From Saccharum officinarum (Eukaryota > Streptophyta > Magnoliopsida > Poales > Poaceae): a stretch of DNA of 64,000 bases. The notes beneath the pieces were generated by a model. The model made no database searches, had not been told where the DNA came from, and saw nothing but the letters and a program-made list of their open reading frames with translations. The stretch is from NCBI GenBank assembly GCA_020631735.1, contig CM036162.1, positions 92,242,401 through 92,306,400 of the forward strand, given 5' to 3'. Both the position numbers and the translations under genes were made by a program. Shown here one piece after another: positions 45,537 through 56,415 of the stretch; the stretch's first letter is position 1; every line of letters starts with the position of its first letter.

Positions 45537-45642
45537 CTAAACGACGGGTGACATGGGTACAAATTTAACGTATTCTAAGTGCTGAATGCTGCATAGTAGT
45601 GACTTTGCATGAACAAAAACATGTAAATGAAGAGAATTTTAC

Positions 45643-46263
45643 CCCACTTCGGCGATGGGCATTGCGACGCCTGGCTCCACGAGCTGCTCCCCTTGTAGAT
45701 CGACCCGCGTTGGGTGTAGGGGACACGTAGCCACCGTGGAACGCAGATGCGTCGCCCTGGAACGCTGCTGCGCCGCCGTGGAAGCCCGATGCGCCGGCGT
45801 GGAAGGCCGATGCGCCGCCGTGGAAGTCCGATGCGCCGCCGTATGGCACATATCCGCCAGGCGTTGCCGCAGGGTGGCCGCCCATGAACGCACCTCCGCC
45901 GGCGCGCGGGCCACGCATCCCCAGGGTTCCCCTCCCGCTGCGTGCGGGCACGCGTATGGGAGTCGGACCCTGCCGCACGGCCGCTCCCCCAGATCGAAGG
46001 AGTTCTCCGAATCCATGGCCGTCTAACCACTCCGAGGCGGAGTTGAGGTCGAGCCCTTCAAGGTCCAGGCGACTTGGTTGAAGGCTGCTCGACGATGCCA
46101 TGCCATACGCGGGGGGGTACACGGGGTTGAAGGGGAAGCCGGGAGGAAAGGCCGCCGCCGGGGATAGGAACTCCCGGGTATGGTCGCCGTATGCACCGTC
46201 ATGGCCGTACATCCCGCCGTCGCCGATGGCACCGGTGTGCCTACCGCCGTCCTCGTCGTCCAT
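45643..46263 (-). pseudogene. Harbinger ORF1, first exon
   Basis: 207 codons, starting MDDEDGGRHTGAIGD and ending RRSG before a GTAAAA donor at 45642. It is Gly/Ala-rich, with a run of FHGG-A-S/A repeats (DFHGGASAFHAGASGFHGG, about residues 140-175) followed by an Arg-rich RGARRRNAHRR segment. Phase 0 joins it to the middle exon. It is intact in itself but separated from the rest by 13.8 kb of retrotransposon. Confidence 0.8.
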
Positions 46264-46576
46264 CGGGGTGGATCTAGACGAGGAGGTAGTGGATGAGGCG
46301 GGGGATGGAGGGGATTTGCGAGGAGGCGACGGCGGCGGGTGTGGAGTGAGGGCGATTGGGGAGAGACGGCGGGGGAAAGGATAAGGCTCGGGTTGCTGCG
46401 GGGTGGCCGAGGGTTATGTCCGTCCGACATGGGCCGCACACATTTATGGGCCGGACACATTCAATACCAAGGAAATCTGGGATTTACTGTTCCAATGCAA
46501 AAACACCTCAAATTTACAAAAAATCTGACACATTTCAAATTCCATGCCAATTCCATGGCATCTAAACACAGCCAAT

Positions 46577-46805
46577 GTAATCAGTCTCCTGTTCCTTTTG
46601 TGCTCTACTTTTCTCTATGTATCGGAGATTGCTTCTAGGAGTACAAGACAACGAATTCTAGTTGTTGGGAGTTCTAAACCTAAATGGGCTGTTTGGTTGC
46701 GTGTAATTCTAATGGTCAGACTCCCCGGATGCAGCAGAGCAGCGTTTGGTTGTCTAGATGCAGGCATGCAGCCACACTTGTTCAGGTCAGGCTCCCTTTT
46801 AGAGC
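46577..46805. other. Intergenic DNA outside the Harbinger element
   Basis: Contains phrases such as TGGGCTGTTTGGTTGCGTG and GCGTTTGGTTGTCTAGATGC, typical of remnants of small grass transposons. No bounded element is resolved and no gene is seen. Confidence 0.35.
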
Positions 46806-47048
46806 TAGGCCCTGTTTAGTTGCCATGCAAACCCAAAATATTTCCTCTTCCATCCATCACATCGAATCTTTAAACGTATACATGAAACATTAAATGTAGG
46901 TAAAAAAATAACTAATTGCATAGTTTGTCAATAAAGTTCGAGACGAATCTTTTAAGTCTAATTAATCTATAGTTGGACAAATTTTACCAAATAACAACGA
47001 AAAATACTACAGTAACTTTTCACCGAAACTTTCCCAACTAAACACAGC
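46806..47048. mobile_element. Tourist-like MITE (GTTTAG family)
   Basis: Ends GGCCCTGTTTAGTTGCC and (reversed) GGGCTGTGTTTAGTTGGG. The interior matches the 20.5-kb copy (ACATTAAATGTAGGT, ATAACTAATTGCATAG, GAGACGAATC, CAAATAACAACGAAAA). The target duplication is not clean. Confidence 0.75.
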
Positions 47049-47229
47049 CCTGGACTCGCAGGATGCAAGATATTAACACATTAATGTTGTTAATATATGG
47101 TTAGCATAATTTAAGGCATATTAATATATTTTAAAGTAAATTAAGGTTTAATATGATAAAAAAAGTGATATCTCTACCTAATACTAAAGAGACAAAATTT
47201 CAACCTAAATTTTCGTTTAGATCATCTGG
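47049..47229. other. AT-rich spacer
   Basis: AT-rich DNA between a MITE and a tandem duplication, with no recognised feature. Confidence 0.4.
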
Positions 47230-47579
47230 CCTCCTCTCTAATCATCCTGATTCAAAATCAAATAGATTTCCACTCTCACGTCGGTGATCAGAAAATCCCA
47301 ACCCACCCACACCAAATTCAGTCACACATCAAATACAACTTCCAGATTAAGAAATCATATAGCATACTACATACAACAGATCAACCACAAATCAAATACA
47401 ACTTCCTCCTCTCTAATCATTCTGATCCGAAATAAAAAAGATTTCTACTCTCACGTCCGTGGTCACGAAATCCTAACCCACCCACGCCAAAATCAGCCAC
47501 ACATCATATACAACTTCCAGATTAAGAAATCATATAGCATACTACATACAACAGATCAACCACAAATCAAATACAACTT
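47230..47579. repeat. 175-bp tandem duplication, two units
   Basis: Units 47230-47404 and 47405-47579 both start CCTCCTCTCTAATCAT and end CAAATCAAATACAACTT, differing at scattered bases only. Noncoding. Confidence 0.9.
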
Positions 47580-48390
47580 CCAAATTAGAAAATCAAAGCA
47601 CAACCACCAAATGAATCACAAATAGAATACAACTAGGCAATAGATCGAATTAGTTTAGAAAAAGGGCAATAGATCGAATCAAAGACAGATCGAGTTAAAT
47701 CGGAAGCCTAATGACCCAAATCGTCGAATCCTCCCTCAGCTCACATAATCATATATAGATCGAGTTCAAACACCACATGACCTAAATCGCCGATGTTGCC
47801 ATCGGTGCTGCCGGGCACAACAGCCTAGCGGGCCAATGCTGGCTTGCTTCGTTGTCACGTGGCCGCCGCCGCTAGGGACACGCCTCCGGCCATGCCTCGT
47901 CGCCACGAACAAGCCCCTGGTCGCTCGCCGCTGCCTGCGTGGACGCGCTCCCGACCGCGCGCCACCCCTATCGAGGACGCGCCGGCGCCGCGTAGACGTG
48001 ACCCCAGCCACACGTCGTCAACACCGCTAGGACGTGGCCCCGAACGCGCGCCTCCGCCGCCGGGAGGACACGCTCCTGCCCGTGCCCCTGGCCACGCCAC
48101 ACACCTCGGCCACTGGTTCACGCTGAGGGCAAGCTGGAGAGGTTCTTTTTTTTTGCGAATAGCTGGAGAGGTTCCGGACTCACGGACTCACGGTGATGGG
48201 GAATCAAGGGAGAAAAGAATGATGGCCGAGAGGGAGGGAGGAGAATGGGAGAGAGAGTGAGGAGGGAGTTGTTTATATAGCTAGGTTTTCTAGATCCAAC
48301 GATTAGAAAAGCTGCATATCAATTCAATGGCTAAGAATAATCGGGCACCTGATGAGAAAAAAAACACCAAAACTCAAGTAGAGTCGTAGG
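47580..48390. other. Gene-free interval with GC-rich segment
   Basis: AT-rich to 47790, then GC-rich (47790-48130) with Arg/Pro-rich ORFs in several frames and no domains, then a purine-rich stretch. The ORFs look like compositional artefacts. Confidence 0.4.
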
Positions 48391-50542
48391 TCAAAATGGC
48401 AACGGGTACCCGAAACCCGAGTACCCGACGGGTTTTACCCGATAAAGAGGCGTGTATGGGATAAATTTTCTACCCGTGGGTACGTTATTGGGCAAAATCC
48501 TATACCCATCGGATATGGCGGGTATGAGTGTTGGTGTATACTGAAAGCATCTAGGCCCCGGTGTTGGTTTCGGCAATTGATGACAACACATTATTACCAT
48601 GACTAACGTGTGTTTTGCAGAAACGTTGGTAAGTTAGGTCATGAAGATGATAACTGCTTTGAGCAATATGGTATTCATGTCCCTTGATGGAAATCATTTC
48701 GGTTTTCAAAGGATCAACGACAAGATTAAGGACGGTTAGTTCCGGATGTCAAGGTGTTGAGTTACATCTGGAATAGTCGTTAGGATCTTTGTTTCTTCCT
48801 TTGACCGTATATAAAGGGGGGCATGAGCGAGTAGCTTGACCTAGGTGAGTCTTCTGTTTAGGTGTGGTGCACACTTATCAAACTTAGCACTAGGTAGCTC
48901 TTGAAAAGCTCAGAGTTCAGTTGGAAGTAACTTGGTTCAAGTTGCGACGCGTTTAGAAGACGTTTGAGCTGTTTACTTGTGACCGGACGTGTCTGGTCAG
49001 TACTAACACTTCAGTGCGGAGTTAACTGATCGACCGGACGCGGTCTTTGAGGGGACCGGACGCGGTGGTCAGTCTGACACGTGTTCCAGAGGGTAAACAG
49101 TGTAATCAGACGCGACTGTGAAGTGATCGGCGCGTCCAGTCACGTTCCAGTAAGGTCCCAAGGTGACCTGACGCGTCCGGTCACCTATGATCGGACGCGG
49201 TCGAGCGTCAGGTCAACTTCCAGTAAAGCTCTTGCATGATCGGACGCGTCCGGTCATCCCTGATCGGCGTGTCCGGTCATCTCAGATCGACGCGTCCGGT
49301 CACTCAGCGTAACTTTCGGTTTCCGACCGTTACACCTGACCGGCGTGTCCGGTCATGTCGACCAGCGCGTCCGGTCAGTGCGCGTTTTGCTGATTCGACA
49401 GATAACGGTTGGATTTGTCTGAGGGGTGTATAAATACATCCCCTCCACCTCTTTTAGAGCTCTCTTGCTCATTTGTTCAGCTGAGAAACACCTTTGAAGT
49501 GCAAGGGAGTGCAAGAGCCCTAGTGAGGATAGAGATTTGAGAATCAAAGTTTGAGAATTCTCTCTAGTGATAAGAGTGTAGCAAGTGTGCATCCATCTTC
49601 TCATTAGGCTTGTTGTGGTCAAGTGAGAGTTCTAGCTTGTTACTCTTGGTGATCACCATCACCTAGACGGTTTGGTGGTGATTGGGAGTTTGGTGATCAT
49701 CCGACGAGATTGTGGGTGACCCAACTCAAGTTGTGAGCGCTTTTGGGTGATTCGCCGCGACAGAGTGTCGAAGAATCAACCCGTAGAGAGCACTTGATCC
49801 TTGCACGGATCAAGAGGAGCTACACCCTTGCACGGGTGCTCCAACGAGGACTAGTGGGAAGTGGCGACTCTCCGATACCTCGGCAAAACATCGCCATGTT
49901 CCTAACCCTTACTTTCAAGCATTTACTTTCGTGCATTACTTTCATTGCTTGTTTACTTTCCTAGAATTGCCATGCTAGTCTAGGATTGGAACTTAGGGTG
50001 CAAAACTTTTATCGGTAGAATCACAAGGAACACTAGTATGCACTAGGGGTGAAGTTTGGCTTGTAGGATTTAATTCTTGCAATTAATTTTTAGAAAAACC
50101 CAATTCACCTCCCCTCTTGGGCATCTTGATCCTTTCATATACTACCCATATCCGGCTACCCGTGGGTAAAAAATACCCGCAGAAAGAACAAGCCACCCTC
50201 ATCATTTTTGCTTATACAGCCCATGAATTGGGCCCAAATCCAACTAAACCCTTCTAGTATATATATTACAATGATGCCATTATATGAATGTTATGTTAGT
50301 TTGTATCTTGTTGGAAGCTTGGAATAATTTATTTTTGCATGTGAATGTTTGATATTTATATGTAATTCTCGGGTATGTTGTCGGGTGCGGGTGACCCGTT
50401 GGGTAGAATTTACCCACGCGGGTGCAGGTATGAGAGCATTTTCCTACCCGTGTGCGGTTGTGGGTAACCTGACGGGTACAACTTGGTGGGTGCGGGTGCG
50501 GATGGCCACTACCCGTCGGGTACGTACCTGTTGCCATCTTGA
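48391..50542. mobile_element. hAT-like element interrupted by a solo LTR
   Basis: Ends TCAAAATGGCAACGGGTACC and (reversed) TCAAGATGGCAACAGGTACG, rich in subterminal GGGTACCCG/ACCCGACGGGT motifs as in plant hAT elements. Target duplication GTCGTAGG is exact (48383-48390 and 50543-50550); the next base also matches, so 9 bp cannot be excluded. Without the solo LTR and its duplication the element is about 551 bp and noncoding. Confidence 0.82.
48542..50137 (+). mobile_element. Solo LTR of the SIRE/Maximus copia family
   Basis: 1596 bp, from TGAAAGCATCTAGGCC to TTGATCCTTTCA, aligned end to end with the LTRs at 31.6 and 43.9 kb but more diverged. The TATAAATA box (about 49430) and the palindromic GCGTCCGGTC units are kept. 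The target duplication TATAC is exact (48537-48541 and 50138-50142), so the internal region was removed by LTR-LTR recombination. Confidence 0.95.
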
Positions 50543-50550
50543 GTCGTAGG

Positions 50551-52279
50551 GCATGTGTTGTTTGCCTGTACGTTCCTCGCCTAGCCAGCTCAGGAGAGCC
50601 AGGCTAGCACGGGACAGGTCCAACTGGTGCAACACCTGCTTGTTTGGTTCATTTTCCCAGCAGAGCCAGGCTAGTGCGGAATTGTGTTTGTTTGCCTGCA
50701 CATGTGTATAGGATCACTTGAAGTAGCATGTGGTGGAGTTACCACCGAATTCTTCCCCTTTTCTTCTTTGAGGCATTTCCACGAACAGGTGGAACGCACA
50801 ACCTCTATGGGCACACCTCCATCCACCGTCATATCAGTTTCCATCCATGCCACCGCCGTCCATGGCTGCCTCCATGGGCACACCTCCGTGGCGACCGCGT
50901 CCTCGCCTCGGCCGTGCCGCGCGGCGCGCCCCGACTCCTGTGGCCGCCGTCATCGGCCGATGCCCCCGCGCCCCGCGAGATCGATCTTCTTGCCACGGCG
51001 GCCGGGTCGGAGGAGTGCGGCAAGGGCGGCGTGGTGATAGGATGCCACCGTGGGCAATGGTGACGCCGGCCAGCAGCTTGCCGAGCTCTTCATCGTTGCG
51101 GATGGCAAGGAGAACGTGGCACAGGATGATGCACGTATTGTTGTCCCAGGCCGCGTGCTTGCCGAGCTCCTCGTCGTTGCAGACGCGCGAAGGTCCTGCG
51201 CCACGCACCACCACTGTCCGGCCAGGCCCGGCCGCGGCCCTTCTCTCCTCCGGCATGCAGTAGCAACAACTCTCCTCCATGGCATCGAGGTGGTTGTGCG
51301 ACGGCGAGGGGCAGCCGCGGCAGATGCGCGTGGCGACGGAGGGGCGCCTGGAGGAGGAGGAAGGCAAGGGTGAGGAAGAGGAAGGCAAGGGTGAGGAAGG
51401 GGAAGGCAAGGGCGAGGAAGAGGAAGACCCGTGCTCGCGGTCGCGGGGGCCAGTGCGGATGTACAGGCGGCGGTGGGTGAGGAGGAATCAGGAGAGGTGA
51501 GTGAAACTTGCGACTCGGGGAGGTGACGGTACTAGGGCATTGCGTCGTGAGAGAGCCGGGCTCCGGAGAATTAAACGGGAGGGCCGTTTCTCTGGGGTCT
51601 GGCTCCCAGTTGCTTTAAGCAGTGTGCGGGCTAGGCCCAAAACACCTCCAGGCAAACAAACAAGGACGCCTGCACGTTCTGGGCCTGACTCAACCCCGTC
51701 TAGACAAACAAACACACCCGTAGAGTGTTAGAGACAGAGGGGGGGGGGGCTCACGTTTGGGCAGTTACCCACTCGAGGACAAACGAGAAAGTCCATCTAC
51801 GTCTCCTTTCTCCTATTAAAAAATATAAGCATCTTGGGACAAAAAAAACTACTGTGTCCATACGAGTGTTACGGAGTTAGCACAGTGGCCAACGGATCTC
51901 AAGCACGAGATAGAGTTTAAATTTCATTGTATTTTGAACAAAAGTCGTGGTTATTTAATAAATTTCCAAGTTGCGTCCTTATGAGCAAAGGACAAGTTAC
52001 ACGTCTCACTGCAACACACGGACACTTTTGCTAATACAACTTATTCAAGCAAAATAAATATTATCTTGGTACTTGTTTTTTTCCTTTTAATTTAATGTAA
52101 AATATGGACAATCAGCCAAACAAACAAGCGCTCTGCTCAACATGGCCTCCTGCATTCAGTGAACCAAACAAAGACAGTTTACATCCGTGCAGCCTGTTCT
52201 GCTAAAGCTTGGTTCCCAAATACAAGCTTGACTCCCCTCAACATGCAACCAAACACGCTAAAAAACGATAATGTTTTGG
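50551..52279. other. Gene-free interval with GC-rich block
   Basis: GC-rich DNA from 50820 to 51480 gives long ORFs in nearly all frames with no recognisable domain. Flanking parts carry TGTTTGTTTGCCTGCA- and CAAACAAACA-type phrases of decayed small elements. A G run lies at 51741-51749. No gene can be supported. Confidence 0.4.
51352..51432. repeat. Purine-rich minisatellite (GAGGAAGGCAAGG)
   Basis: About four units of 18-21 bp built on GAGGAAGGCAAGGGTGAGGA, in the GC-rich block. Short and imperfect. Confidence 0.75.
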
Positions 52280-53675
52280 TGAGGACGTCTGTCCAAATGC
52301 ATCCGTCCGGACGCCCCTGTTCCCGGGCCTATGCATTAATCGGGCCTAATAGGCCTGCTCCGCTCCACCATCAGCATGGTTTCTCCAAAAAAAGAAAAAA
52401 TACCAGCGACATTTTCTTTCCCTCCCGCCGCATGTATGCGACCACCGTGAGCTTCTCCATCGTGCCGCATGCATGCGACCGCCGTGGGAGCCTCCATCGC
52501 GGGGTCCGCTCGTCGCAGCCTTTTCCAGCATGGCGACGCCGCACCTGGCCCCATCCTGCTCTGCTCCACGCCCCGCGTCCCTTCCGTTGCTCTTACTGCC
52601 CGCCCTGCTTTCTCCTGCTCCGACGTCGCTACTCCTGCACCTACTTCGCGCTGCTCCACACGCCCGCCTCGTTGCACTTGTTGCTGCTCCACCGCCCGTC
52701 CCGCTACTCCTGCTTTTCCCGCCCCGCCCCGCCCGACGACGGCGATAGGCACTGTCAGCGCAAGGAGAAGCACCGGGCCCTGGAGTGGAAGCCAATGCGC
52801 TTCCTGCTACGACTACGGCGCCCCGATGCAGACGGCGGAGGATGTGGCACCAGGATACAACGCATATTGTAAGTGCACATTTTAGATATTTTAGAGGTAT
52901 GTTGGAATTGTTTCATACGGATATTGCAAAACTAGATCGGGATGTTGCATATGTTGCAAGCGTCTGTCCCCAATGCTTTATCTATTTTTTAGAGGTACGT
53001 TGCAAGTAAGTTTATTTGGATATTACATATATTTCACATATGTGTTGCAAATGTTTTATCTAGATGTTGCGTAAGTGTTTTTCAAGTGTTTTATACGCAT
53101 GTTTTAAGTGTTTCATCTGTCTTTCTGTATGTTGCAAGTGTTGCATCTAGAAATTTTTTTCTCGAATCTGCAAAAGATTTACGTATCATTGTAATTAAGA
53201 AGAAGAGTTTAACCGTACAAACGACACGTTTCTGATGAGCGCGCTAGGTGGTCTTACAACTATGACTGGGCCTTCAAACTTCGATATTACATAAATGGTA
53301 AATAGTCGAATAAGAGCACCGCAGCGACCTACAGAGCTGGACTTCTCCGCTATTGGTTGCGCGACTCTACTTCGCCATCCGAGAAGAGCGCTCTTCTACC
53401 AGCCCTGCTGTTAGTCGCTGGGAACAACTCGTCCAAAGTTGTCATCTGAATGTTTCAAAAGTAAATTGAGTGTTTCATGGATGAAGCGGGAGGGGCGCGA
53501 GCAGTCCCCGCAGACACACGGTGTAGGTGACGTTCCGGTGGCGCGGCCCCCTGTGGGTGTGCGAGACGCAAGCGCGGGCGAGCGACGTCCGAACAGCACG
53601 GGCCCATGTGTGGACGTGCGAGAACGAATTGCAGCTGCGGACATCCGGACGCTAGCAGGGCGTTAGCAGTACCGT
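52280..53675. mobile_element. GCAACAT-family element with inserts
   Basis: Starts GTGAGGACGTCTGTCC and ends GCGGACATCCGGACGCTAGC, the latter close to the reversed left end of the copy at 2173. 52870-53150 is an array of TGTTGCAAGTGTTTTATC-type phrases, the complement of those in the 2.2-kb copy. A GC-rich segment (52430-52800) corresponds to the GC-rich part of that copy. No transposase. Confidence 0.5.
53145..53250 (-). mobile_element. Possible LINE 3' tail inserted in the GCAACAT element
   Basis: On the minus strand the sequence reads CTCTTCTTCTTAATTACAAT, then GATACGTAAATC and CTCGAGAAAAAA-like A-rich ending. This resembles the 3' ends of grass L1-type elements. Only the tail is visible, and the call is from memory of such ends. 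Confidence 0.3.
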
Positions 53676-53978
53676 AAAAAAATATCTAGGGCCTTGCAAG
53701 ATACGTAGGCGGCTCCGGTTCGAAATTTTGAATAGAAGTCTGAAGACAAGCCATGGATAGGAACGAATTTACCTTTGTACTCGAAGGGATATGATTGACA
53801 AGGTCGTACTTGAAGCTGAACAATTCTTTCCTGAACTATGCTGGTCGGGCGACTTTGGTCAGAGTAACATTATCTTATATCCCTCTCTATATTTCCACAG
53901 GAACCTAGCTATCTCCTTTGGGCCATCTCTCAGATGGACAAGAGAAGAAGAGAAATCCTTTGGTATGGCACGAATGCG
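53676..53978. other. Intergenic DNA
   Basis: No gene, RNA or bounded repeat is recognised. Confidence 0.4.
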
Positions 53979-54251
53979 GGCCTGTTTAGATCCCAAATAT
54001 TTCACCAAATTTCACTGTGCAAAAAGAAGATTCTCCGTCACATCAAAATGCCGCACATATATGGAGTACTAAATGTAGATGGAATAAAAAACTAATAGCA
54101 CAGTTTTATTGTACTTTTCGAGACGAACATTTTGAGTCTAATTAATCAATTTTTGGACATTTTTTACCAAATAAAAATAAAAATGCTACAGTAACTCGGG
54201 TACTGTTCATGCCTGAATTCAGTCCCGAATTCGGGCATCTAAACACGGCCG
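53979..54251. mobile_element. Tourist-like MITE (GTTTAG family)
   Basis: Ends GGCCTGTTTAGATCCC and (reversed) GGCCGTGTTTAGATGCCC, with GCG on each side as a possible 3-bp duplication. The interior matches the other family members (GAGACGAACATTTTGAG, CTAATTAATCA). It is longer than its relatives by an internal ATTCAGTCCCGAATTC hairpin-like segment. Confidence 0.8.
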
Positions 54252-54850
54252 CGGTGGCCAGTGGATGCTTCAGGATTTCTTAGCCGATTGTTTGTCGTCT
54301 GTTTGGTCGGCCTTTTGTCAAGCGTTGCGTGTTCGTTGGAAATGGTTCAGACGTATATTGATCCAAGTTACGCCTGAGTTGATTTGTCAAGTACAACCAA
54401 GGAGACATTGCCTTCAAATAAAAAAACCAAGGAGACATTTTGTGTGGTCTAAAATTCTTATCAGGTATTATCGGATTTTTTAACTTAAAAAAGATGAAAC
54501 TGTTTGCAAAACCACTTCTAACCAGGTAGAGAGATAATTTGAACAATAAAAGCTGAGGAGATAAGATATTTAGTTTATAGTAGGAAAATTAAATCAGCTC
54601 TATGAGCTAAAACCATCTCTGGTAGCTCCCCAATATTACTTCACCCAATAAAATGGTAATTTTTTTGGGGTGGGGTGCCGGGGGATCCGATACCATATTT
54701 TGAACATTAGGAACAGCGTCTGCCGGAGTCTCCAGAACACCGTCCGCCGACTCAATAGGAGCTCGAGGCCATCAGGTGAGATACTTTTGCAGGTCATCAA
54801 TACCTCCGTAATATATGAGACTTGCCCGTCATATATCTATTTCTTTGACC
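54252..54850. other. Intergenic DNA
   Basis: Mixed-composition sequence with an internal repeat of AACCAAGGAGACATT (about 54398 and 54425). No gene or bounded element is seen. Confidence 0.4.
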
Positions 54851-55088
54851 CTGCTTTATGCTTCAAAGTTTCAAAAAATTTATAAGATTTCTCGTCACAT
54901 CGAATCTTTGGACGCATACATGGAGCATTAAATATAGGTAAAAAATAACTTATTACACAGTTTGGTTGTAAATCACGAGACAAATCTTTCGAATCTAATT
55001 AGCCCATGCTTAGATACTAATTGCCAAATAAAAACGAAAGAGTTATTGTGCTTCCAAAAATTTTACACCACTATCTAAACACAGCCTT
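54851..55088. mobile_element. Tourist-like MITE (GTTTAG family), left end eroded
   Basis: The interior AAGATTTCTCGTCACATCGA, GGAGCATTAAATATAGGT and the right end CTATCTAAACACAGCC match the family. The left terminal repeat is degenerate, and no target duplication is visible. Confidence 0.7.
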
Positions 55089-55551
55089 TCTTTCTTTTGT
55101 CTTTCATGTCCTCTCACTGTGACCGTTCCTAGACCCTGCTGCCATGCCTCCATCTTTGACCCCCATCTCAGCCCTGTCGCGCCGGCCCTAGCTCGAGTAG
55201 GCCGCATGCCGGAGGCGGTGCACGAGCGGCAACTCGGGCAAACGGCGCGGCGCCCTGCCTCCGGCAGGGCATGATGGAACGGGGCAACACGGGCTTGTTG
55301 GTTGTGGTTCCCGCCTGTATCCTCGCTCGTCTCGCCAACCTTGCATAGCCACGTCGGGCGCTTCATCATGAGGCGTTGACGACAATGACGTTGGGCGATC
55401 CAAACGTGACATAAGCGCATGGGCAGCATCCAACATCCGTCGCGCGCCGTTGGGCTGACGACGACGGTCACGGGAGTTGCAACGCCGCCACCTGTGGGCC
55501 GCGCGCGACCACCATTAGTGGCCCCATGCCTAGGCCCCAGCGTTGTGCACC
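55089..55551. other. GC-rich gene-free DNA hosting the hAT element
   Basis: Moderately GC-rich with ORFs lacking any domain. It provides the target site TCCACGGG of the adjacent hAT insertion. Confidence 0.4.
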
Positions 55552-55559
55552 TCCACGGG

Positions 55560-56074
55560 TAGCCCTGGACATAATTAACCGAAGACCGAAGACCAAACCG
55601 AACTAACCGAGACCGAAAATTTCGGTCACGAGTTCGGTCTTCAGTTTGAAGTAACCGAACTAACCGGACTTAGTTCGGTCATTACCCTTGGGTAACCGAA
55701 CTAACCGAATTAACCGAACATTTGAATTTTGTTGACATAATATGTAATTTAGACTATTATTAGTGATATAATATTTATTCTAGTGGATTTATATCAACCA
55801 TAACTCTTATCACTATGTTTAATCTATATTTTGTATTGTATTTTTGCCTTGAAATAGAAAAAATATTGGTAAAATTTGCTACAAATTATAATATTTAGTA
55901 GTTGTTTTGTGAAGTTCGGTCATGACCGAGACCGAACCGAACTAACCGAGACCGAACTTGCTCGGTCCTGAGTTTTGAAACTAACCGATCGGTCTCCGTT
56001 TTTAGATGACCAAACTTTCAAAATGACCGAAGACCGAGACCGATCGGTTCGGTCAGACCGAACGCTCAGGGCTA
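55560..56074. mobile_element. Non-autonomous hAT element (8-bp target duplication)
   Basis: 515 bp with ends TAGCCCTGGAC and (reversed) TAGCCCTGAGC, and an exact 8-bp duplication TCCACGGG (55552-55559 and 56075-56082). Both subterminal zones are packed with CCGAACTAACCGA-type motifs in both orientations; the middle is AT-rich. No ORF. Confidence 0.93.
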
Positions 56075-56170
56075 TCCACGGGCATCCACCACCAACGCTA
56101 GACCGACCTCAAGACTACTATAACACTCAGCATCTTTGACAAGCAGCACAACAGCGAGAAATTGTAGTTA

Positions 56171-56415
56171 GGGTGTGTTTATATGTGAAAATTTTTGAGA
56201 AAAAGTTTCTGTAGTACTTTTCGTTATTATTTGGCAAAATTTATCTAACCATGGACTAACTAGACTCGAAAGATTCATCTCGACATTTACAGACAAACTG
56301 TGCAATTAGTTATTTTTTTACCTACATTTAATGCTCCGTTCATACGTTCAAAGATTCGATGTGACAGTTACTATACAAATTTTTTTTGCCTTTTTTTGGG
56401 CATCTAAACACGGCC
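56171..56415. mobile_element. Tourist-like MITE (TTA target duplication)
   Basis: 245 bp, inverted relative to the 20.5-kb copy, ends GGGTGTGTTTATATG and (reversed) GGCCGTGTTTAGATGCCC, with an exact TTA duplication (56168-56170 and 56416-56418). This is the cleanest member of the family here. Confidence 0.9.

Larger units (their letters stand above)
28764..46573 (-). mobile_element. PIF/Harbinger transposon, split by a copia element
   Basis: Terminal inverted repeats GGCTGTGTTTAGATCCC (left) and GGCTGTGTTTAGATGCC (right, reversed) with a 3-bp target duplication AAT (28761-28763 and 46574-46576). Subtracting the copia insertion and its duplication leaves a 3.96-kb element with the two genes expected of the superfamily, both on the minus strand: ORF1 (Myb/SANT-like, 5') and ORF2 (DDE transposase, 3'). 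AAT is a slight departure from the usual TWA duplication. Confidence 0.92.

Noticed and set aside
45655..46026. Plus-strand ORF with Cys/Ala/Val repeats
   Set aside because: Antisense of the FHGG-repeat part of Harbinger ORF1 exon 1.
50684..51409. Several overlapping ORFs of 110-190 codons on both strands
   Set aside because: GC-rich sequence opens nearly all frames; translations are Arg/Pro/Ala/Ser-rich without motifs, and no frame shows gene-like structure.
53300..53410. tRNA-like stretch
   Set aside because: Checked for cloverleaf stems and a TTCGA loop; pairing and spacing do not fit a tRNA.
55043..55471. 142-codon minus-strand ORF
   Set aside because: No domain, unusual composition, and it overlaps the end of a MITE; no splice or start context supports a gene.
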